From Stenotrophomonas maltophilia (lineage in GTDB: Bacteria > Pseudomonadota > Gammaproteobacteria > Xanthomonadales > Xanthomonadaceae), in contig DGLB01000043.1 of assembly GCA_002387845.1 (NCBI GenBank), positions 43,375-107,374 on the forward strand: DNA of 64,000 nt, read 5' to 3'. Every line of letters begins with the position of its first letter. The stretch's first letter is position 1. The notes beneath the pieces are model-generated. The model saw only the letters and a list, made by a program, of their open reading frames with translations, was not told where the DNA came from and did not search any database. Positions 17,001-25,742 of the stretch are shown here, piece by piece. The position numbers and the translations under genes were made by a program.

Positions 17001-19009
17001 TGAAGGTGCCCGATTTCAACGGCACCCTGCGTGTTTCCGCCGTGGTGTACTCCGATGACCAGTACGGCAAACGCGACATGGAAACGGTGGTGCGCGCGCC
17101 GATCCTGGCCGAGGCCAGCATGCCGCGCGTGCTGGCCCCGGGCGACCGCAGTACGGTGACCCTGGATGTGCAGAACTTCACCGGCAAGCCGGGCGAGTTC
17201 AAGGTGCAGGTGGATGGCAGCGGTCCCATCAGCCTGGGCGAGGGCAGCCGTACACTGAAATTGAATGCCGATGCCAAGCAGACCTTGAGTTTCCCGCTGG
17301 GCGCGCGCGAGGGCTACACCGTGGCCCAGGTGCGCGTGCGCGTGGACGGCAACGGCTTCAAGGTGGACCGCCGTTACGACCTGCCGGTGCGTGCGGCGTG
17401 GCCACAGGTACTGCGCGCGCAGACCCGTACCCTGGATCCGCTGGCAGCGGTCAGCATGGATGCTGCGCTGGCCGATGGCCTGATGCAGGACTCGGTGAGC
17501 GCGCGCATGCTGGTCAGCGCGTTGCCGCCCATTCCGTTTGCCAGTGCGCTGGAAGGTGCGTTGCGCTACCCGTACGGCTGCGCCGAGCAGACCACCAGCA
17601 AGGGCTATGCGGCGTTGATGCTGGATGAAGCCACCGCGACGATGCTGGGGGCCGATGGCCTGGATGCCAAACAGCGCCGCGAACGCATGGAAGGTGCCTT
17701 CGGCCGGCTGGCGTCGATGCAGGTGGCCAACGGCAACTTCTCGATGTGGGGCGACGACGGTTACGTCAACCCGGCACTCACGCCGTACATCGCCGAGTTC
17801 CTGCTGGACGCCAAGGACGCCGGTTTCGCAGTGCCCGATGCAGTGCTGCAGAAGGCGCTCAACCGCCTCAGCGAAGACCTGCTGGCCGGCGGCAACCAGT
17901 TCTACGGCGAAGATCGTCGCGAGAACCTCAAGTTCGCCAACCAGGCCTATGCCGGCTACGTGCTGGCGCGGGTCAACCGCGCGCCACTCGGCACCCTGCG
18001 CGCGCTGTATGACAACGAACGCAGCAAGGCGCTGACGGGTCTGTCGCTGGTGCACCTGGGCGTCGCGTTGTCGCTGCAGGGTGACCACAAGCGCGGCGAT
18101 GCGGCCATCGCGGCCGGCTTTGCCAAGCCCAGCAGCGAGCGCCCGCAGTACTTCGGCGACTACGGCAGTGCGGTGCGCGACGACGCCCTGATGATCGCCC
18201 TGCTGCACGAGCGCAAGCTGGCCAAGCCGGCCTACGACGCCCGCGCGGTTGACCTGGGTCGTGCGCTGGATGCCCGCCGCAACAACGGCTGGATGTGGCT
18301 GAGCACGCAGGAACAGGTCGCGCTTGCACGCCTGGGCAAGGCGTTGGCCGCCAACCAGAAGAAGCAGGTCGCTGGCGAGCTGGCGATTGGCGGCGAAGTG
18401 GAGGCCATTGCCGCGCGTCGCCTGTTTGGCCGCGGCTTCGACTACGCCGCGCTGGCCAAGGGCGTGCGGTTCACCCCGCAGGGTGAGCCGCCGATGTTCG
18501 CCAGCCTGGAAGTGGCCGGCATTCCGCGTACCGCACCGGAGCCGGACAACCGCCATCTGGGCGTGGAGCGCAGCTGGTACACCACCGACGGCAAGCCGTG
18601 GAGCCCGCGCGCGCTGAAGGAGGGCGAAACCCTGATCGTGCGGGTGAACATCACCCCGAATCTGGACATGCCCGACGCGCTGCTCACCGACCTGCTGCCG
18701 GCCGGCCTGGAGATCGAGAACCTCAACCTCGGCGACGCCAAGCAGTGGGCCGACGTGGTGGTGGACGGTCTGCGCATCAGCGAGCGGGGCGAAGCGGCCA
18801 CGCTGCGCCACGAAGAGTTCCGCGACGACCGCTACGTGGCCGCGCTGAAGCTGTCGCGGGGCAGCACCGCCAAGGTGTTCTACCTGGTGCGTGCGGTCAC
18901 CCCGGGCACCTACACCGTGCCGCCACCGCTGGTCGAGGACATGTACCGTCCCGACCTGCGCGGGGTGGGGCGCAGCAACCCGACCACCATCACCGTGGTG
19001 GAGCCCTGA
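14090..19009 (+). CDS. yfhM: bacterial alpha-2-macroglobulin, lipoprotein (YfhM type)
   Basis: Bacterial alpha-2-macroglobulins are periplasmic protease traps tethered to the membrane. The 1639-residue protein has a lipoprotein signal with lipobox IGGC (Cys31). It also has repeated macroglobulin beta domains, for example ARDNAWFDVFAWSGRDLYRPGE, and the thioester motif YGCAEQ at about residue 1163, characteristic of the covalent trapping type. The C-terminal part is the complement-like toroid and receptor-like domain. The stop codon is followed immediately by the pbpC start, the classic yfhM-pbpC pair in which the penicillin-binding protein is thought to repair peptidoglycan when the barrier is breached. 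Confidence 0.95.
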   Translation: MATLGRVGQGKWKGIIALALAATLAVGIGGCKRNETGQLPEASGKPIAAKAEAVTEFTLLRAYPDEKGDGLSLALEFSRPLVGTQDFDKLVRFEEKVGTEDSSWTLSDDGITLRYPFVEAAKDYTLVVSADLLAADGSRIGKELKQKVFTGELKPVAGFASQGSVLPARESRGLPVVSVNVPEVDVEFLRVREKQLPQFFSQYQRGGRRGSWELDSEYGDKTPMSQLAEPVYVNRFVLGGKQNERVLTYLPTQDIKELQEPGLYFAVMKRTGSFDSEFDTAFFTVSDIGLHTRAYKDTLFVHTASLQSGAALKKIDLRILDAKGELVLKGSTDGNGNALLKYTLDAGHVLIASSGADTTFLPFNQPALDLSEFAVAGRDNAWFDVFAWSGRDLYRPGETVRVSALLRDNDGKPVKPQPVYLRLKQPDGKTFRETRLQPGEQGYLSFEQTIPADAPTGRWQVEFRSNPASKEAIQGMTLRIEEFLPERMKLDLDSPQKTLKPGEPLKLQADAAYLYGAPADGNRFTARLAVTAETSPVESLPGYFFGDPTVELPREARDVIDTEFPADGKLRQDVDLPAEVKATAPVAVVLSGSVYETGGRTVSRTLKRVMWPAPVLVGVRPLFDHNDGADANSNARFEITRVDAAGKAHPGKGLKVTLVRELRDYHWTFNENRWDYDFTRRFENKETRTVDAGNAPLGIDFPVEWGEYRLEVFDPGTGLTSRYPFHAGWSWNDDNRGLDARPDKVKLSLDKTGYKAGDTVRVTVTPPHAGKGVIMVESDKMLYVQEIDAKPGSTFNLPVTADWERHDVYITALVFRGGSAPSKITPARAVGVVHVPMDRKARTVAVGLSAPKQMRPEQTLPVTVSAPQLAGKVAHVTVSAVDVGILNITRFPVPDAAAHFFAQRRLGVDAYDIYSRVIESFDGSSGKLKFGGDMALAALPQAKRPTARVQTVDLFAGPVKLDAKGNARVNLKVPDFNGTLRVSAVVYSDDQYGKRDMETVVRAPILAEASMPRVLAPGDRSTVTLDVQNFTGKPGEFKVQVDGSGPISLGEGSRTLKLNADAKQTLSFPLGAREGYTVAQVRVRVDGNGFKVDRRYDLPVRAAWPQVLRAQTRTLDPLAAVSMDAALADGLMQDSVSARMLVSALPPIPFASALEGALRYPYGCAEQTTSKGYAALMLDEATATMLGADGLDAKQRRERMEGAFGRLASMQVANGNFSMWGDDGYVNPALTPYIAEFLLDAKDAGFAVPDAVLQKALNRLSEDLLAGGNQFYGEDRRENLKFANQAYAGYVLARVNRAPLGTLRALYDNERSKALTGLSLVHLGVALSLQGDHKRGDAAIAAGFAKPSSERPQYFGDYGSAVRDDALMIALLHERKLAKPAYDARAVDLGRALDARRNNGWMWLSTQEQVALARLGKALAANQKKQVAGELAIGGEVEAIAARRLFGRGFDYAALAKGVRFTPQGEPPMFASLEVAGIPRTAPEPDNRHLGVERSWYTTDGKPWSPRALKEGETLIVRVNITPNLDMPDALLTDLLPAGLEIENLNLGDAKQWADVVVDGLRISERGEAATLRHEEFRDDRYVAALKLSRGSTAKVFYLVRAVTPGTYTVPPPLVEDMYRPDLRGVGRSNPTTITVVEP

Positions 19010-21355
19010 TTGAGCCGGAACCGCTGGCTGTGGCGGGGCCTGCGCTGGGGCACCGCCACCTTGCTGGCGGTGCTGCTGGTGCTGGACCTGGCGTTTCCGC
19101 CCCCGCTGCCGAAGCAGCGTGACACCAGCACCCTGGTGGTCGCGCGCGACGGCACCCCGCTGCGCGCCTTTGCCGATGCCGACGGGGTGTGGCGGTACCC
19201 GGCGTCGATCGAGAGCGTGTCCCCGCTGTACCTGCAGGCTCTTCTGAACTACGAAGACCGCTGGTTCTGGCGGCACCCGGGCGTCAATCCGTGGGCGCTG
19301 CTGCGCGCCGGCAAGCAGTGGCTGGGCAGCGGACGCATCGTGTCCGGCGGTTCCACGCTCACCATGCAGGTGGCGCGCATTCTCGACCCGCATACGCGCA
19401 CCCCGTGGGGCAAGGCCAAACAGCTGCTGCGTGCGGTGCAGCTGGAGCTGCATCTGAGCAAGGCGCAGATCCTGGCGCTGTATCTGGAGCGCGCGCCTTA
19501 CGGCGGCACCATCGAGGGCGTGGAGGCGGCCAGCTGGGCCTACCTCGGCAAGCCGGCGGCGCAGTTGTCGCATGCCGAGGCCGCCCTGCTCGCCGTGCTG
19601 CCGCAGTCGCCCAGCCGCCTGCGCCCCGACCGTCATCCTGAAGCGGCACAGGCGGCACGCGACAAGGTGCTGGAGCGCATGGTCGCGCTGGGCGTGTGGT
19701 CGCGCGACGAGGTCGATGACGCCCGCATGGAGGCGGTGGTTACCCGCGCGCTGCAGCCGCCGCTGCACGCCGCCCTGCTGGCGCAGCGGCTGCGTGCGGC
19801 CGAACCGCGCGCGGCGCGTATTGAAAGCACGCTGGATGTCGGCCTGCAGCGCACCCTGGAAGAACGGGTCGGTTCGTACTTCTCGCAGTTGCCCGAGCGC
19901 ACCTCGGCCGCGTTGCTGGTGGTCGACAACCGCACCCTGGAGGCCCGCGCCTATGTCGGCTCGGTGGCCTTTGGCGACAAGCAGCGGCTCGGTCACGTCG
20001 ACATGGTGCAGGCGTGGCGCTCGCCCGGCTCCACGCTCAAGCCGTTCCTGTATGGGATGGCCCTGGACGATGGTCTGATCCATTCGGAAAGCCTGATGGT
20101 GGACGCGCCGCAGAGCTTTGGCGGTTACCGCCCCGGCAACTTCGATGCCGCGTTCAATGGCCCGGTCAGTGCCGCCACCGCGTTGCGGTTGTCACTCAAT
20201 GTGCCGGCGGTGGACCTGCTGGACCGGGTGGGTTCGGCGCGTTTTGCCGCACGTCTTTCCCATGCGGGCATCAACCTGCGTTTCCCGCATGGCAGCGCGC
20301 CCAATCTGTCGCTCATTCTGGGTGGCACCGGGGCGCGGCTGGAAGATCTGGTCGGAAGCTTCGCCGCGTTCAACCGCAATGGCATCGCCGGTCGCGTGCG
20401 TTACCGCCCGGACGATGCGGTGATTGAGCGGCGGCTGATGTCGCCCGGTGCGGCCTGGATCACCCGTGAAGTGCTTGAGTCCAATCCGCGGCCCGGCTAC
20501 GGCAGCGGTACGTTCGACGTCACCGGGCGGCCACGCGTGGCCTGGAAGACCGGCACCAGTTACGGCTACCGGGATGCCTGGGCGATTGGCAGCACCCGCC
20601 ACTACACCGTGGGTGTGTGGGTGGGGCGGCCGGATGGCACCCCGCTGCCCGGCCAGTACGGCGCGGTCACCGCGCTGCCGCTGATGTTCGAAGTGGTGGA
20701 CAGTCTGCCGCGCCAACCGGGCGATGCCAGCGCTGCGCCGCTGCCGGCCAGCGTCAGCAGCGCAACCATCTGCTGGCCCACCGGAGAGCGCGAACAGGAC
20801 GTGCCCGCCGCGTTGTGCCAGCGCCGGTTGGAGGCCTATGTACTGGACGCTGCCGTGCCGCCGACCTTCGCCGAGCGCGATGCACGGTTGTGGCAGGCCG
20901 GTCGCCAGCGCTTCCAGGTGGATGCGCGCAGCGGCCTGCGCCTGTCACCGGAGTGCGCCCTGCCACACGAAGCGCAGACCCGCGAGATTGCGCGCTGGCC
21001 AGCGCGGGTGTCGCCGTGGCTTCCGCTGGCGTTGCGCCGTGCTTCGCAGCTGCCGGCGCTGTCGCCGGACTGTCGCGACGAAGGCGCGGGCAGCATCGGC
21101 ACGCTGCACATTGAAGGACTCAACGACCGCGCCACGCTGGCGCGCGCGCCGAATGCCGAACATGGCGTGCGCCTGCAGCTGCGCGCGCTGGGCACCGAGC
21201 AGCCGGTGGACTGGTTGCTGGATGATCGCTGGATCGCGCGCACCGAAGGCGCGCGCCTGCTGCAGCGGGATTTCGACGAAACCGGCGAACATACCCTGAC
21301 CGCGTTGGCCACCGATGGCGCGTGGACCCAGGTGCGGTTCCGGATTCTGCGTTGA
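19010..21355 (+). CDS. pbpC: penicillin-binding protein 1C (bifunctional transglycosylase/transpeptidase)
   Basis: PbpC polymerises glycan strands and may cross-link them. The 781-residue protein starts with one membrane helix (about residues 10-27). A GT51 domain follows with EDRWFWRHPGVNP (catalytic Glu) and GGSTLTMQVAR. The transpeptidase domain has SPGSTLKP (Ser nucleophile, SxxK), SLN (SxN) and KTGTS. The last about 90 residues form the BiPBP C-terminal domain typical of PBP1C. The start is a TTG directly abutting the yfhM stop, with no independent ribosome-binding site, so translation is probably coupled. No in-frame ATG gives a complete membrane anchor. Confidence 0.94.
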   Translation: MSRNRWLWRGLRWGTATLLAVLLVLDLAFPPPLPKQRDTSTLVVARDGTPLRAFADADGVWRYPASIESVSPLYLQALLNYEDRWFWRHPGVNPWALLRAGKQWLGSGRIVSGGSTLTMQVARILDPHTRTPWGKAKQLLRAVQLELHLSKAQILALYLERAPYGGTIEGVEAASWAYLGKPAAQLSHAEAALLAVLPQSPSRLRPDRHPEAAQAARDKVLERMVALGVWSRDEVDDARMEAVVTRALQPPLHAALLAQRLRAAEPRAARIESTLDVGLQRTLEERVGSYFSQLPERTSAALLVVDNRTLEARAYVGSVAFGDKQRLGHVDMVQAWRSPGSTLKPFLYGMALDDGLIHSESLMVDAPQSFGGYRPGNFDAAFNGPVSAATALRLSLNVPAVDLLDRVGSARFAARLSHAGINLRFPHGSAPNLSLILGGTGARLEDLVGSFAAFNRNGIAGRVRYRPDDAVIERRLMSPGAAWITREVLESNPRPGYGSGTFDVTGRPRVAWKTGTSYGYRDAWAIGSTRHYTVGVWVGRPDGTPLPGQYGAVTALPLMFEVVDSLPRQPGDASAAPLPASVSSATICWPTGEREQDVPAALCQRRLEAYVLDAAVPPTFAERDARLWQAGRQRFQVDARSGLRLSPECALPHEAQTREIARWPARVSPWLPLALRRASQLPALSPDCRDEGAGSIGTLHIEGLNDRATLARAPNAEHGVRLQLRALGTEQPVDWLLDDRWIARTEGARLLQRDFDETGEHTLTALATDGAWTQVRFRILR

Positions 21356-21838
21356 TCAGGCCGGCAGGTGCGCCAATACGTACTCTGCCGACGACACCTC
21401 GAATTTGCCTGGCTCCTCGATCCACGCCTGCCGCACCACACCGTTCTCGACATACAGGGCAAAGCGCCGCGAGCGCACCCCCATGCCCGAGCTGCTGGCA
21501 TCCATCTCCAGCCCCAACGCACGGGTGAAGTCGCCGTTGCCATCGGACAGCAGCTGCAGGCCGTCGGGCACGTGCTGGCTTTCGCCCCACGCCTTCATCA
21601 CGAATGGATCGTTCACCGCCATGCAGAACACATCGATGCCACGCGAACGGAACTGTTCGAAGTGTTCGACAAAACCGGGCAGATGGCGTGCTGAACAGGT
21701 GGGGGTGAATGCACCAGGCACGGCGAACAGTACCGCCTTGCGCCCGTCGAACAGCGCGTGGGTGTCCAGGGTCTCCATGCCCTCGCGGATGCGTTTGAGA
21801 GTTACTTCAGGAATCGCGTCGCCTACGTGGATGGTCAT
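21356..21838 (-). CDS. peroxiredoxin (Prx5/AhpE-like, thioredoxin fold)
   Basis: This 160-residue thiol peroxidase reduces hydrogen peroxide and organic peroxides. The peroxidatic cysteine is in PGAFTPTCSARH (Cys48), the Prx5 signature. The conserved MAVNDPFVMKAWG and the Arg-containing SRRFALYV segment follow. ATG at 21838 is preferred because GGAG lies just upstream and it matches the family N-terminus; the frame is open to 21919. It is convergent with pbpC: its stop codon abuts the pbpC stop, leaving no spacer. Confidence 0.93.
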   Translation of the reverse strand: MTIHVGDAIPEVTLKRIREGMETLDTHALFDGRKAVLFAVPGAFTPTCSARHLPGFVEHFEQFRSRGIDVFCMAVNDPFVMKAWGESQHVPDGLQLLSDGNGDFTRALGLEMDASSSGMGVRSRRFALYVENGVVRQAWIEEPGKFEVSSAEYVLAHLPA

Positions 21839-22012
21839 GGGGGCTCCAGTAACACGGTCAGGGCAGGGCACAGGTGCAGCGTAGCCCAAGCGTACCGGTA
21901 CCGCATTGCGCCGGATCATGTTTCGATCACGGCGCAGGCACCTGCACCGGCTAGAATTGCCTGAACAGCCTCCGCCGGCGCGGGTGGCCGACTCTATTCG
22001 AGGTGTTTTTCA

Positions 22013-22906
22013 ATGGAATTCAAGGATTACTACGCCACGCTCGGGGTGGAACCCAGCGCAGGCGATGCCGAAATCAAGACCGCCTACCGCCGGCTGGCAC
22101 GCAAGTACCACCCGGACGTCAGCAAGGAGGCCGGCGCGGAAGAGAAGTTCAAGGCGGTCAACGAGGCCTACGAGGCGCTGCGCGATCCGCAGAAGCGCGC
22201 TGCCTACGACCAGCTCAAGGCCCAGGGCTACCGCCCGGGTGAGGAGTTCCATACGCCGCCGGGTTACGGTGGCGGCCAGGGCTTCGATTTCGAGGAAGTG
22301 TTCGGGGGCGGTGCCGGTGGCGGCGGCTTCAGCGACTTCTTTGAAAGCCTGTTCGCGCGCCAGCGCGGCGGTGCGGGTCGCGCCAGCGGCTTCGGCGGTG
22401 CCGGCCCGGGCCCGCAGCCGACCCGTGACACCCGTGCCAAGCTGTCGGTACCGCTGGAAGCAGCCTACAACGGCGACAGCCTGCGCATCACCGTCAACGG
22501 CAAGCAGCTGGACGTGCGCGTGCCCAAGGGCATCCGCCCCGGCCAGGTGATCCGCTTGAGCGGGCAGGGCACCAACGGCGGCAACCTGCTGCTGGAAGTG
22601 GAATACGCCGCGCACCCGCAGTTCGAGGTCGACGGCCGCAACATCCTGCATACGCTGGATGTCACTCCGTGGCAGGCCGCGTTGGGCACCAGCATCAGCG
22701 TGCCGACCCTGGGCGGTGCGGTGGAGCTGAAGGTGCCTGCCGGCTCCGACGCCGGGCGCAAGCTGCGCCTGCGCGGCCGCGGCCTGCCGGGCAACCCGGA
22801 CGGCGATCAGATCGTGGAAATCGAGATCGTGGCCCCGGTGCCCACCGATGACGCGCAGAAGAAGGCGTACCGGAACCTGGCCAAGGCCTTCGGCGAAACG
22901 GTGTGA
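22013..22906 (+). CDS. cbpA: DnaJ-like co-chaperone CbpA
   Basis: The 297-residue protein has an N-terminal J domain with the HPD tripeptide at residues 33-35, needed to stimulate DnaK ATPase. A Gly/Phe-rich linker follows (about 75-130), then two DnaJ C-terminal beta domains without the zinc finger of DnaJ. That architecture is CbpA (curved-DNA-binding/class B J protein). It begins 174 nt from the divergent peroxiredoxin gene, so the pair may share stress control. No chaperone-modulator gene (cbpM) follows; instead a minus-strand response regulator ends 14 nt away. Confidence 0.93.
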   Translation: MEFKDYYATLGVEPSAGDAEIKTAYRRLARKYHPDVSKEAGAEEKFKAVNEAYEALRDPQKRAAYDQLKAQGYRPGEEFHTPPGYGGGQGFDFEEVFGGGAGGGGFSDFFESLFARQRGGAGRASGFGGAGPGPQPTRDTRAKLSVPLEAAYNGDSLRITVNGKQLDVRVPKGIRPGQVIRLSGQGTNGGNLLLEVEYAAHPQFEVDGRNILHTLDVTPWQAALGTSISVPTLGGAVELKVPAGSDAGRKLRLRGRGLPGNPDGDQIVEIEIVAPVPTDDAQKKAYRNLAKAFGETV

Positions 22907-22919
22907 ATGTATCGCCGGC

Positions 22920-23303
22920 TCAACCCGCCGGCGATTCCTTGCTGTTGAACACGCGCTCGAGCACCTCGGAAAGCTCGCTTTCCGAGAACGGCTTGGTGAT
23001 GTAAGCCTTCGCGCCCTGACGCATGCCCCACATGCGGTCGGTATCCTGGTCCTTGGTGGTCACCAGAATCACCGGGATGTGCTTCGTGGTGGGCTCCCTG
23101 GACAGCGTGCGGGTGGCCTGGAAACCATTGAGGTTGGGCATCACCACGTCCATCAGCACCAGGTCGGGCAGCTCGGCCTTGGCTACTTCCACGCCCATGG
23201 CACCGTCCTCGGCGGTCAGGATTTCATGTCCCAGCTTTTCGACGATGCGCTTGATCGCCATCTGCTGCACCTGCGAATCGTCGACGATCAGAATGCGTGC
23301 CAT
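22920..23303 (-). CDS. single-domain response regulator (PilH/CheY-like)
   Basis: The 127-residue protein is a stand-alone receiver domain. It has acidic residues D8-D9, phospho-acceptor D52 in VLMDVVMP, a Thr in ILVTTK and the conserved Lys in AYITKPF. There is no output domain. Sequence texture (DSQVQQMAIKRIVEKLGHE, GFQATRTLSREP) resembles PilH of twitching-motility chemosensory systems, but the other pil-chp genes are not in the window. It is convergent with cbpA and separated by 88 nt from the end of the next minus-strand gene. Confidence 0.87.
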   Translation of the reverse strand: MARILIVDDSQVQQMAIKRIVEKLGHEILTAEDGAMGVEVAKAELPDLVLMDVVMPNLNGFQATRTLSREPTTKHIPVILVTTKDQDTDRMWGMRQGAKAYITKPFSESELSEVLERVFNSKESPAG

Positions 23304-23391
23304 GTTGTTCCCCAGATAATGCCAGCAGTGTAGGCCCGGCCCGTGTCAGCGTGAAGGACTGGATTCGCCGTCTGTCGCCCAGCTGCAACGC

Positions 23392-24387
23392 TCAGTCGAT
23401 TCGCACCACCGTGCGCCCCAGTGAGTGGCCGGCCAGCATGCCCTCGAACACGTCCGGCAGGCCGTCCAAGGTGATCTCGCGCGTGCAGATCGCGGCCAGG
23501 TGACGCGGTTTCCATTCGTTGCCCAGGCGGTGCCACACCTGCTCACGCAGCTCACGCGGGGCCGAGGACGACGACACGCCCAGCAGCGACACGCCGCGGA
23601 TGATGAAGGGCATCACCGTCATGTCCAGCGCCGGGCTCGCCGCCAGGCCCGCACTGACCACGCTGCCGTAAGGCACGGTCTGCGCCAGCAGGCTGGCGAG
23701 CATCGGCCCGCCAGCATTGTCCAGGCCGCCGCCAAAGCGCGAGGACTCCATCGGCCGGGTCGTCGACAGCACCTCGCGCGGCAGCACCTCGGTCGCCCCG
23801 AGCCCGCGCAGGAAGTCTGCCTGGTCAGCCTTGCCGCTGATGGCATGCACCTCGAAGCCGGCCTGGCTGAAGATATCCACTGCCAGCGCGCCCACGCCGC
23901 CGGTCGCCCCGGTCACCGCCAGTGGCCCGTGGGACGGGGTCTGCCGGTTGTCGACCATGCGCAGCAGGGCCAGCGCGGCGGTGAAGCCGGCGGTGCCGAT
24001 GATCATCGCCTCGCGCGGGCTCAGCCCGGCGGGCAGGCCGATCACCGCGCTCGATTCCAGCCGCACGTACTGGCTGTAGCCGCCGTCCCGGGTCTCGCTG
24101 AGCCCGCAGCCGGTCGCCAGCACCGCGTCGCCCTCGCGCCAGGCCGGGTCGCTGGACGCCACCACGGTGCCGGCCACGTCGATCCCGCCCACCAGCGGGA
24201 ACCGGCGCAGAATGCGGCCCTTGCCGGTGCCGGCCAGGGCGTCCTTGTAGTTCACCGACGACCACTGCGCGCGGATCACCACCTCGCCCGGATTGAGCTG
24301 GTCCAGGCCAATGGCCTCGAGGCCGCTGCGGTGGCCGTTGTCGTCCTGATGGATGCGGAAGGCGTTGAACGTGGCTGGAAGCGTCAT
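23392..24387 (-). CDS. acuI: acryloyl-CoA reductase / YhdH-type quinone oxidoreductase
   Basis: This is a 331-residue NADPH-dependent medium-chain dehydrogenase without structural zinc ligands. The family motifs are SSVNYKDALAGTGKG, FPLVGGIDVAGTV, and the nucleotide-binding VTGATGGVGALAVD. The AcuI/YhdH group reduces acryloyl-CoA to propionyl-CoA, which would feed the methylcitrate cycle encoded earlier in the window; the substrate here is not certain. ATG at 24387 (MTLPATFNAFRIH...) fits the family; the frame extends upstream to 24528 without a better start. Confidence 0.83.
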   Translation of the reverse strand: MTLPATFNAFRIHQDDNGHRSGLEAIGLDQLNPGEVVIRAQWSSVNYKDALAGTGKGRILRRFPLVGGIDVAGTVVASSDPAWREGDAVLATGCGLSETRDGGYSQYVRLESSAVIGLPAGLSPREAMIIGTAGFTAALALLRMVDNRQTPSHGPLAVTGATGGVGALAVDIFSQAGFEVHAISGKADQADFLRGLGATEVLPREVLSTTRPMESSRFGGGLDNAGGPMLASLLAQTVPYGSVVSAGLAASPALDMTVMPFIIRGVSLLGVSSSSAPRELREQVWHRLGNEWKPRHLAAICTREITLDGLPDVFEGMLAGHSLGRTVVRID

Positions 24388-24605
24388 CAAATGGCCAGAT
24401 CGGGGAGCAGGGGCCTTCACCTTACCCCGTCTGGTCCGGGCAGGGCACGACGCCGGTCCCAGTCCGACCCGCCGATGAATCGACCTTTCAGACAGGCCCC
24501 CCCTTCCAATCCTGCCGGTCTGCCCCATCTTGTAGAATCGGGAAGCAATGACCGGTTGACGGTGCGGGAGTGGCCCGCAGGCAACCTATTACTGATGGAG
24601 CGTGC

Positions 24606-25742
24606 ATGGCCTGGAATACACCCGGCGGCAACAAGGGCGGACAAGGCCCCGACGACAATCGACGCGGACCCTTTGGCCCGCGCGGCGGCGGTGGCGGTGG
24701 CGGCGGGTGGGGCGGTTTGCCCGGTCCGCTCAGGGACCTGTTCGATGGGGGCATCCTGCGTTGGGTGGCCGTGGCGGTGGTATTGCTGCTGCTGTTCTCC
24801 AGCTTCCAGCTGATCGGCGAGCAGCAGCGCGGCGTGGTCCTGCGTTTCGGCCAGTTCTCGCGCGTCCTGCAGCCCGGCCCGAACTTCAAGCTGCCGTGGC
24901 CGATCGAATCGGTCACCAAGGTCAACGCGACCCAGATCAAGACCTTCAGCAGCGACGTGCCGGTGCTGACCCGCGATGAAAACATCGTGCGGGTCTCGCT
25001 GAACGTGCAGTACCGCGTGGACGACCCGCAGCTGTACCTGTTCGGTACCTTCGACGCCGACCAGATGCTGGAACAGTCCGCGCAGAGCGCCGTGCGCGAG
25101 CAGGTCGGCCGTGCCGACCTCAACACCGTGCTGAACAACCGTGGCCCGCTGGCCGTGGCGGCCGAAGAGCGCCTGCAGGCCTCGCTGAAGAGCTACCGCA
25201 CCGGCCTGAGCGTCACCGGCCTGACCCTGCCCGACGCCCGCCCGCCGGAAGAGGTCAAGCCTGCGTTCGACGACGTCAACGCCGCCCAGCAGGTCAAGGA
25301 ACGCCTGATCAACGAAGCCCAGGCCTATGCCGCCAAGGTGGTGCCGGAAGCGCGTGGCCAGGCCTCGCGTGCCCGTACCACCGCCGAAGGCTACAAGCAG
25401 GCTGCCGTGGCCAAGGCCACCGGTGACGCCGAGCGCTTCACCCTGTTGCAGGCCCAGTACAAGGACGCCCCGGAAGTCACCCGCAAGCGCCTGTGGCTGG
25501 AAACCGTGCAGCAGGTGCTGTCGGAGAACCGCAAGGTCATCGGCGGCGACGGCCGTCAGCTGATCTACGTGCCCATGCCCGACAACCGCACCGGAGCCGC
25601 TCCGGCCAGCCCCACGCTGCCGGGCATCACCTCCGAGGTGATGATGCCCTCGCTGCCGGCCAGCACCCCGGTAGACGGCGGTGTGCGCAACACCGAACGC
25701 CCGACCACGCGACCGACCGGTCGTGAAGGAGCCAACCGATGA
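24606..25742 (+). CDS. hflK: FtsH protease modulator HflK
   Basis: HflK with HflC forms the large SPFH cage around the membrane protease FtsH. The 378-residue protein has a Gly-rich N-terminal tail (residues 8-40) and one membrane helix (about 51-68). The SPFH/band 7 domain starts at GEQQRGVVLRFGQF, and a coiled-coil region (about 220-290) and a Pro/Thr-rich tail follow. ATG at 24606 with GGAG 5-9 nt upstream is chosen. It overlaps hflC by 4 nt (ATGA). The upstream gap of 218 nt must hold the operon promoter; a TAGAAT box at 24533-24538 is a weak candidate -10. Confidence 0.95.
   Translation: MAWNTPGGNKGGQGPDDNRRGPFGPRGGGGGGGGWGGLPGPLRDLFDGGILRWVAVAVVLLLLFSSFQLIGEQQRGVVLRFGQFSRVLQPGPNFKLPWPIESVTKVNATQIKTFSSDVPVLTRDENIVRVSLNVQYRVDDPQLYLFGTFDADQMLEQSAQSAVREQVGRADLNTVLNNRGPLAVAAEERLQASLKSYRTGLSVTGLTLPDARPPEEVKPAFDDVNAAQQVKERLINEAQAYAAKVVPEARGQASRARTTAEGYKQAAVAKATGDAERFTLLQAQYKDAPEVTRKRLWLETVQQVLSENRKVIGGDGRQLIYVPMPDNRTGAAPASPTLPGITSEVMMPSLPASTPVDGGVRNTERPTTRPTGREGANR

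Noticed and set aside
16724..20083. Open frame of 1119 codons on the minus strand opposite yfhM-pbpC
   Set aside because: It mirrors two strong plus-strand genes, is His/Gln/Arg-rich low-complexity text, and has no domain. High GC content removes stop codons in this antisense frame.
22686..22906. Possible cbpM downstream of cbpA
   Set aside because: After the cbpA stop there is only a 13-nt gap before a convergent response regulator; no CbpM-like frame exists.
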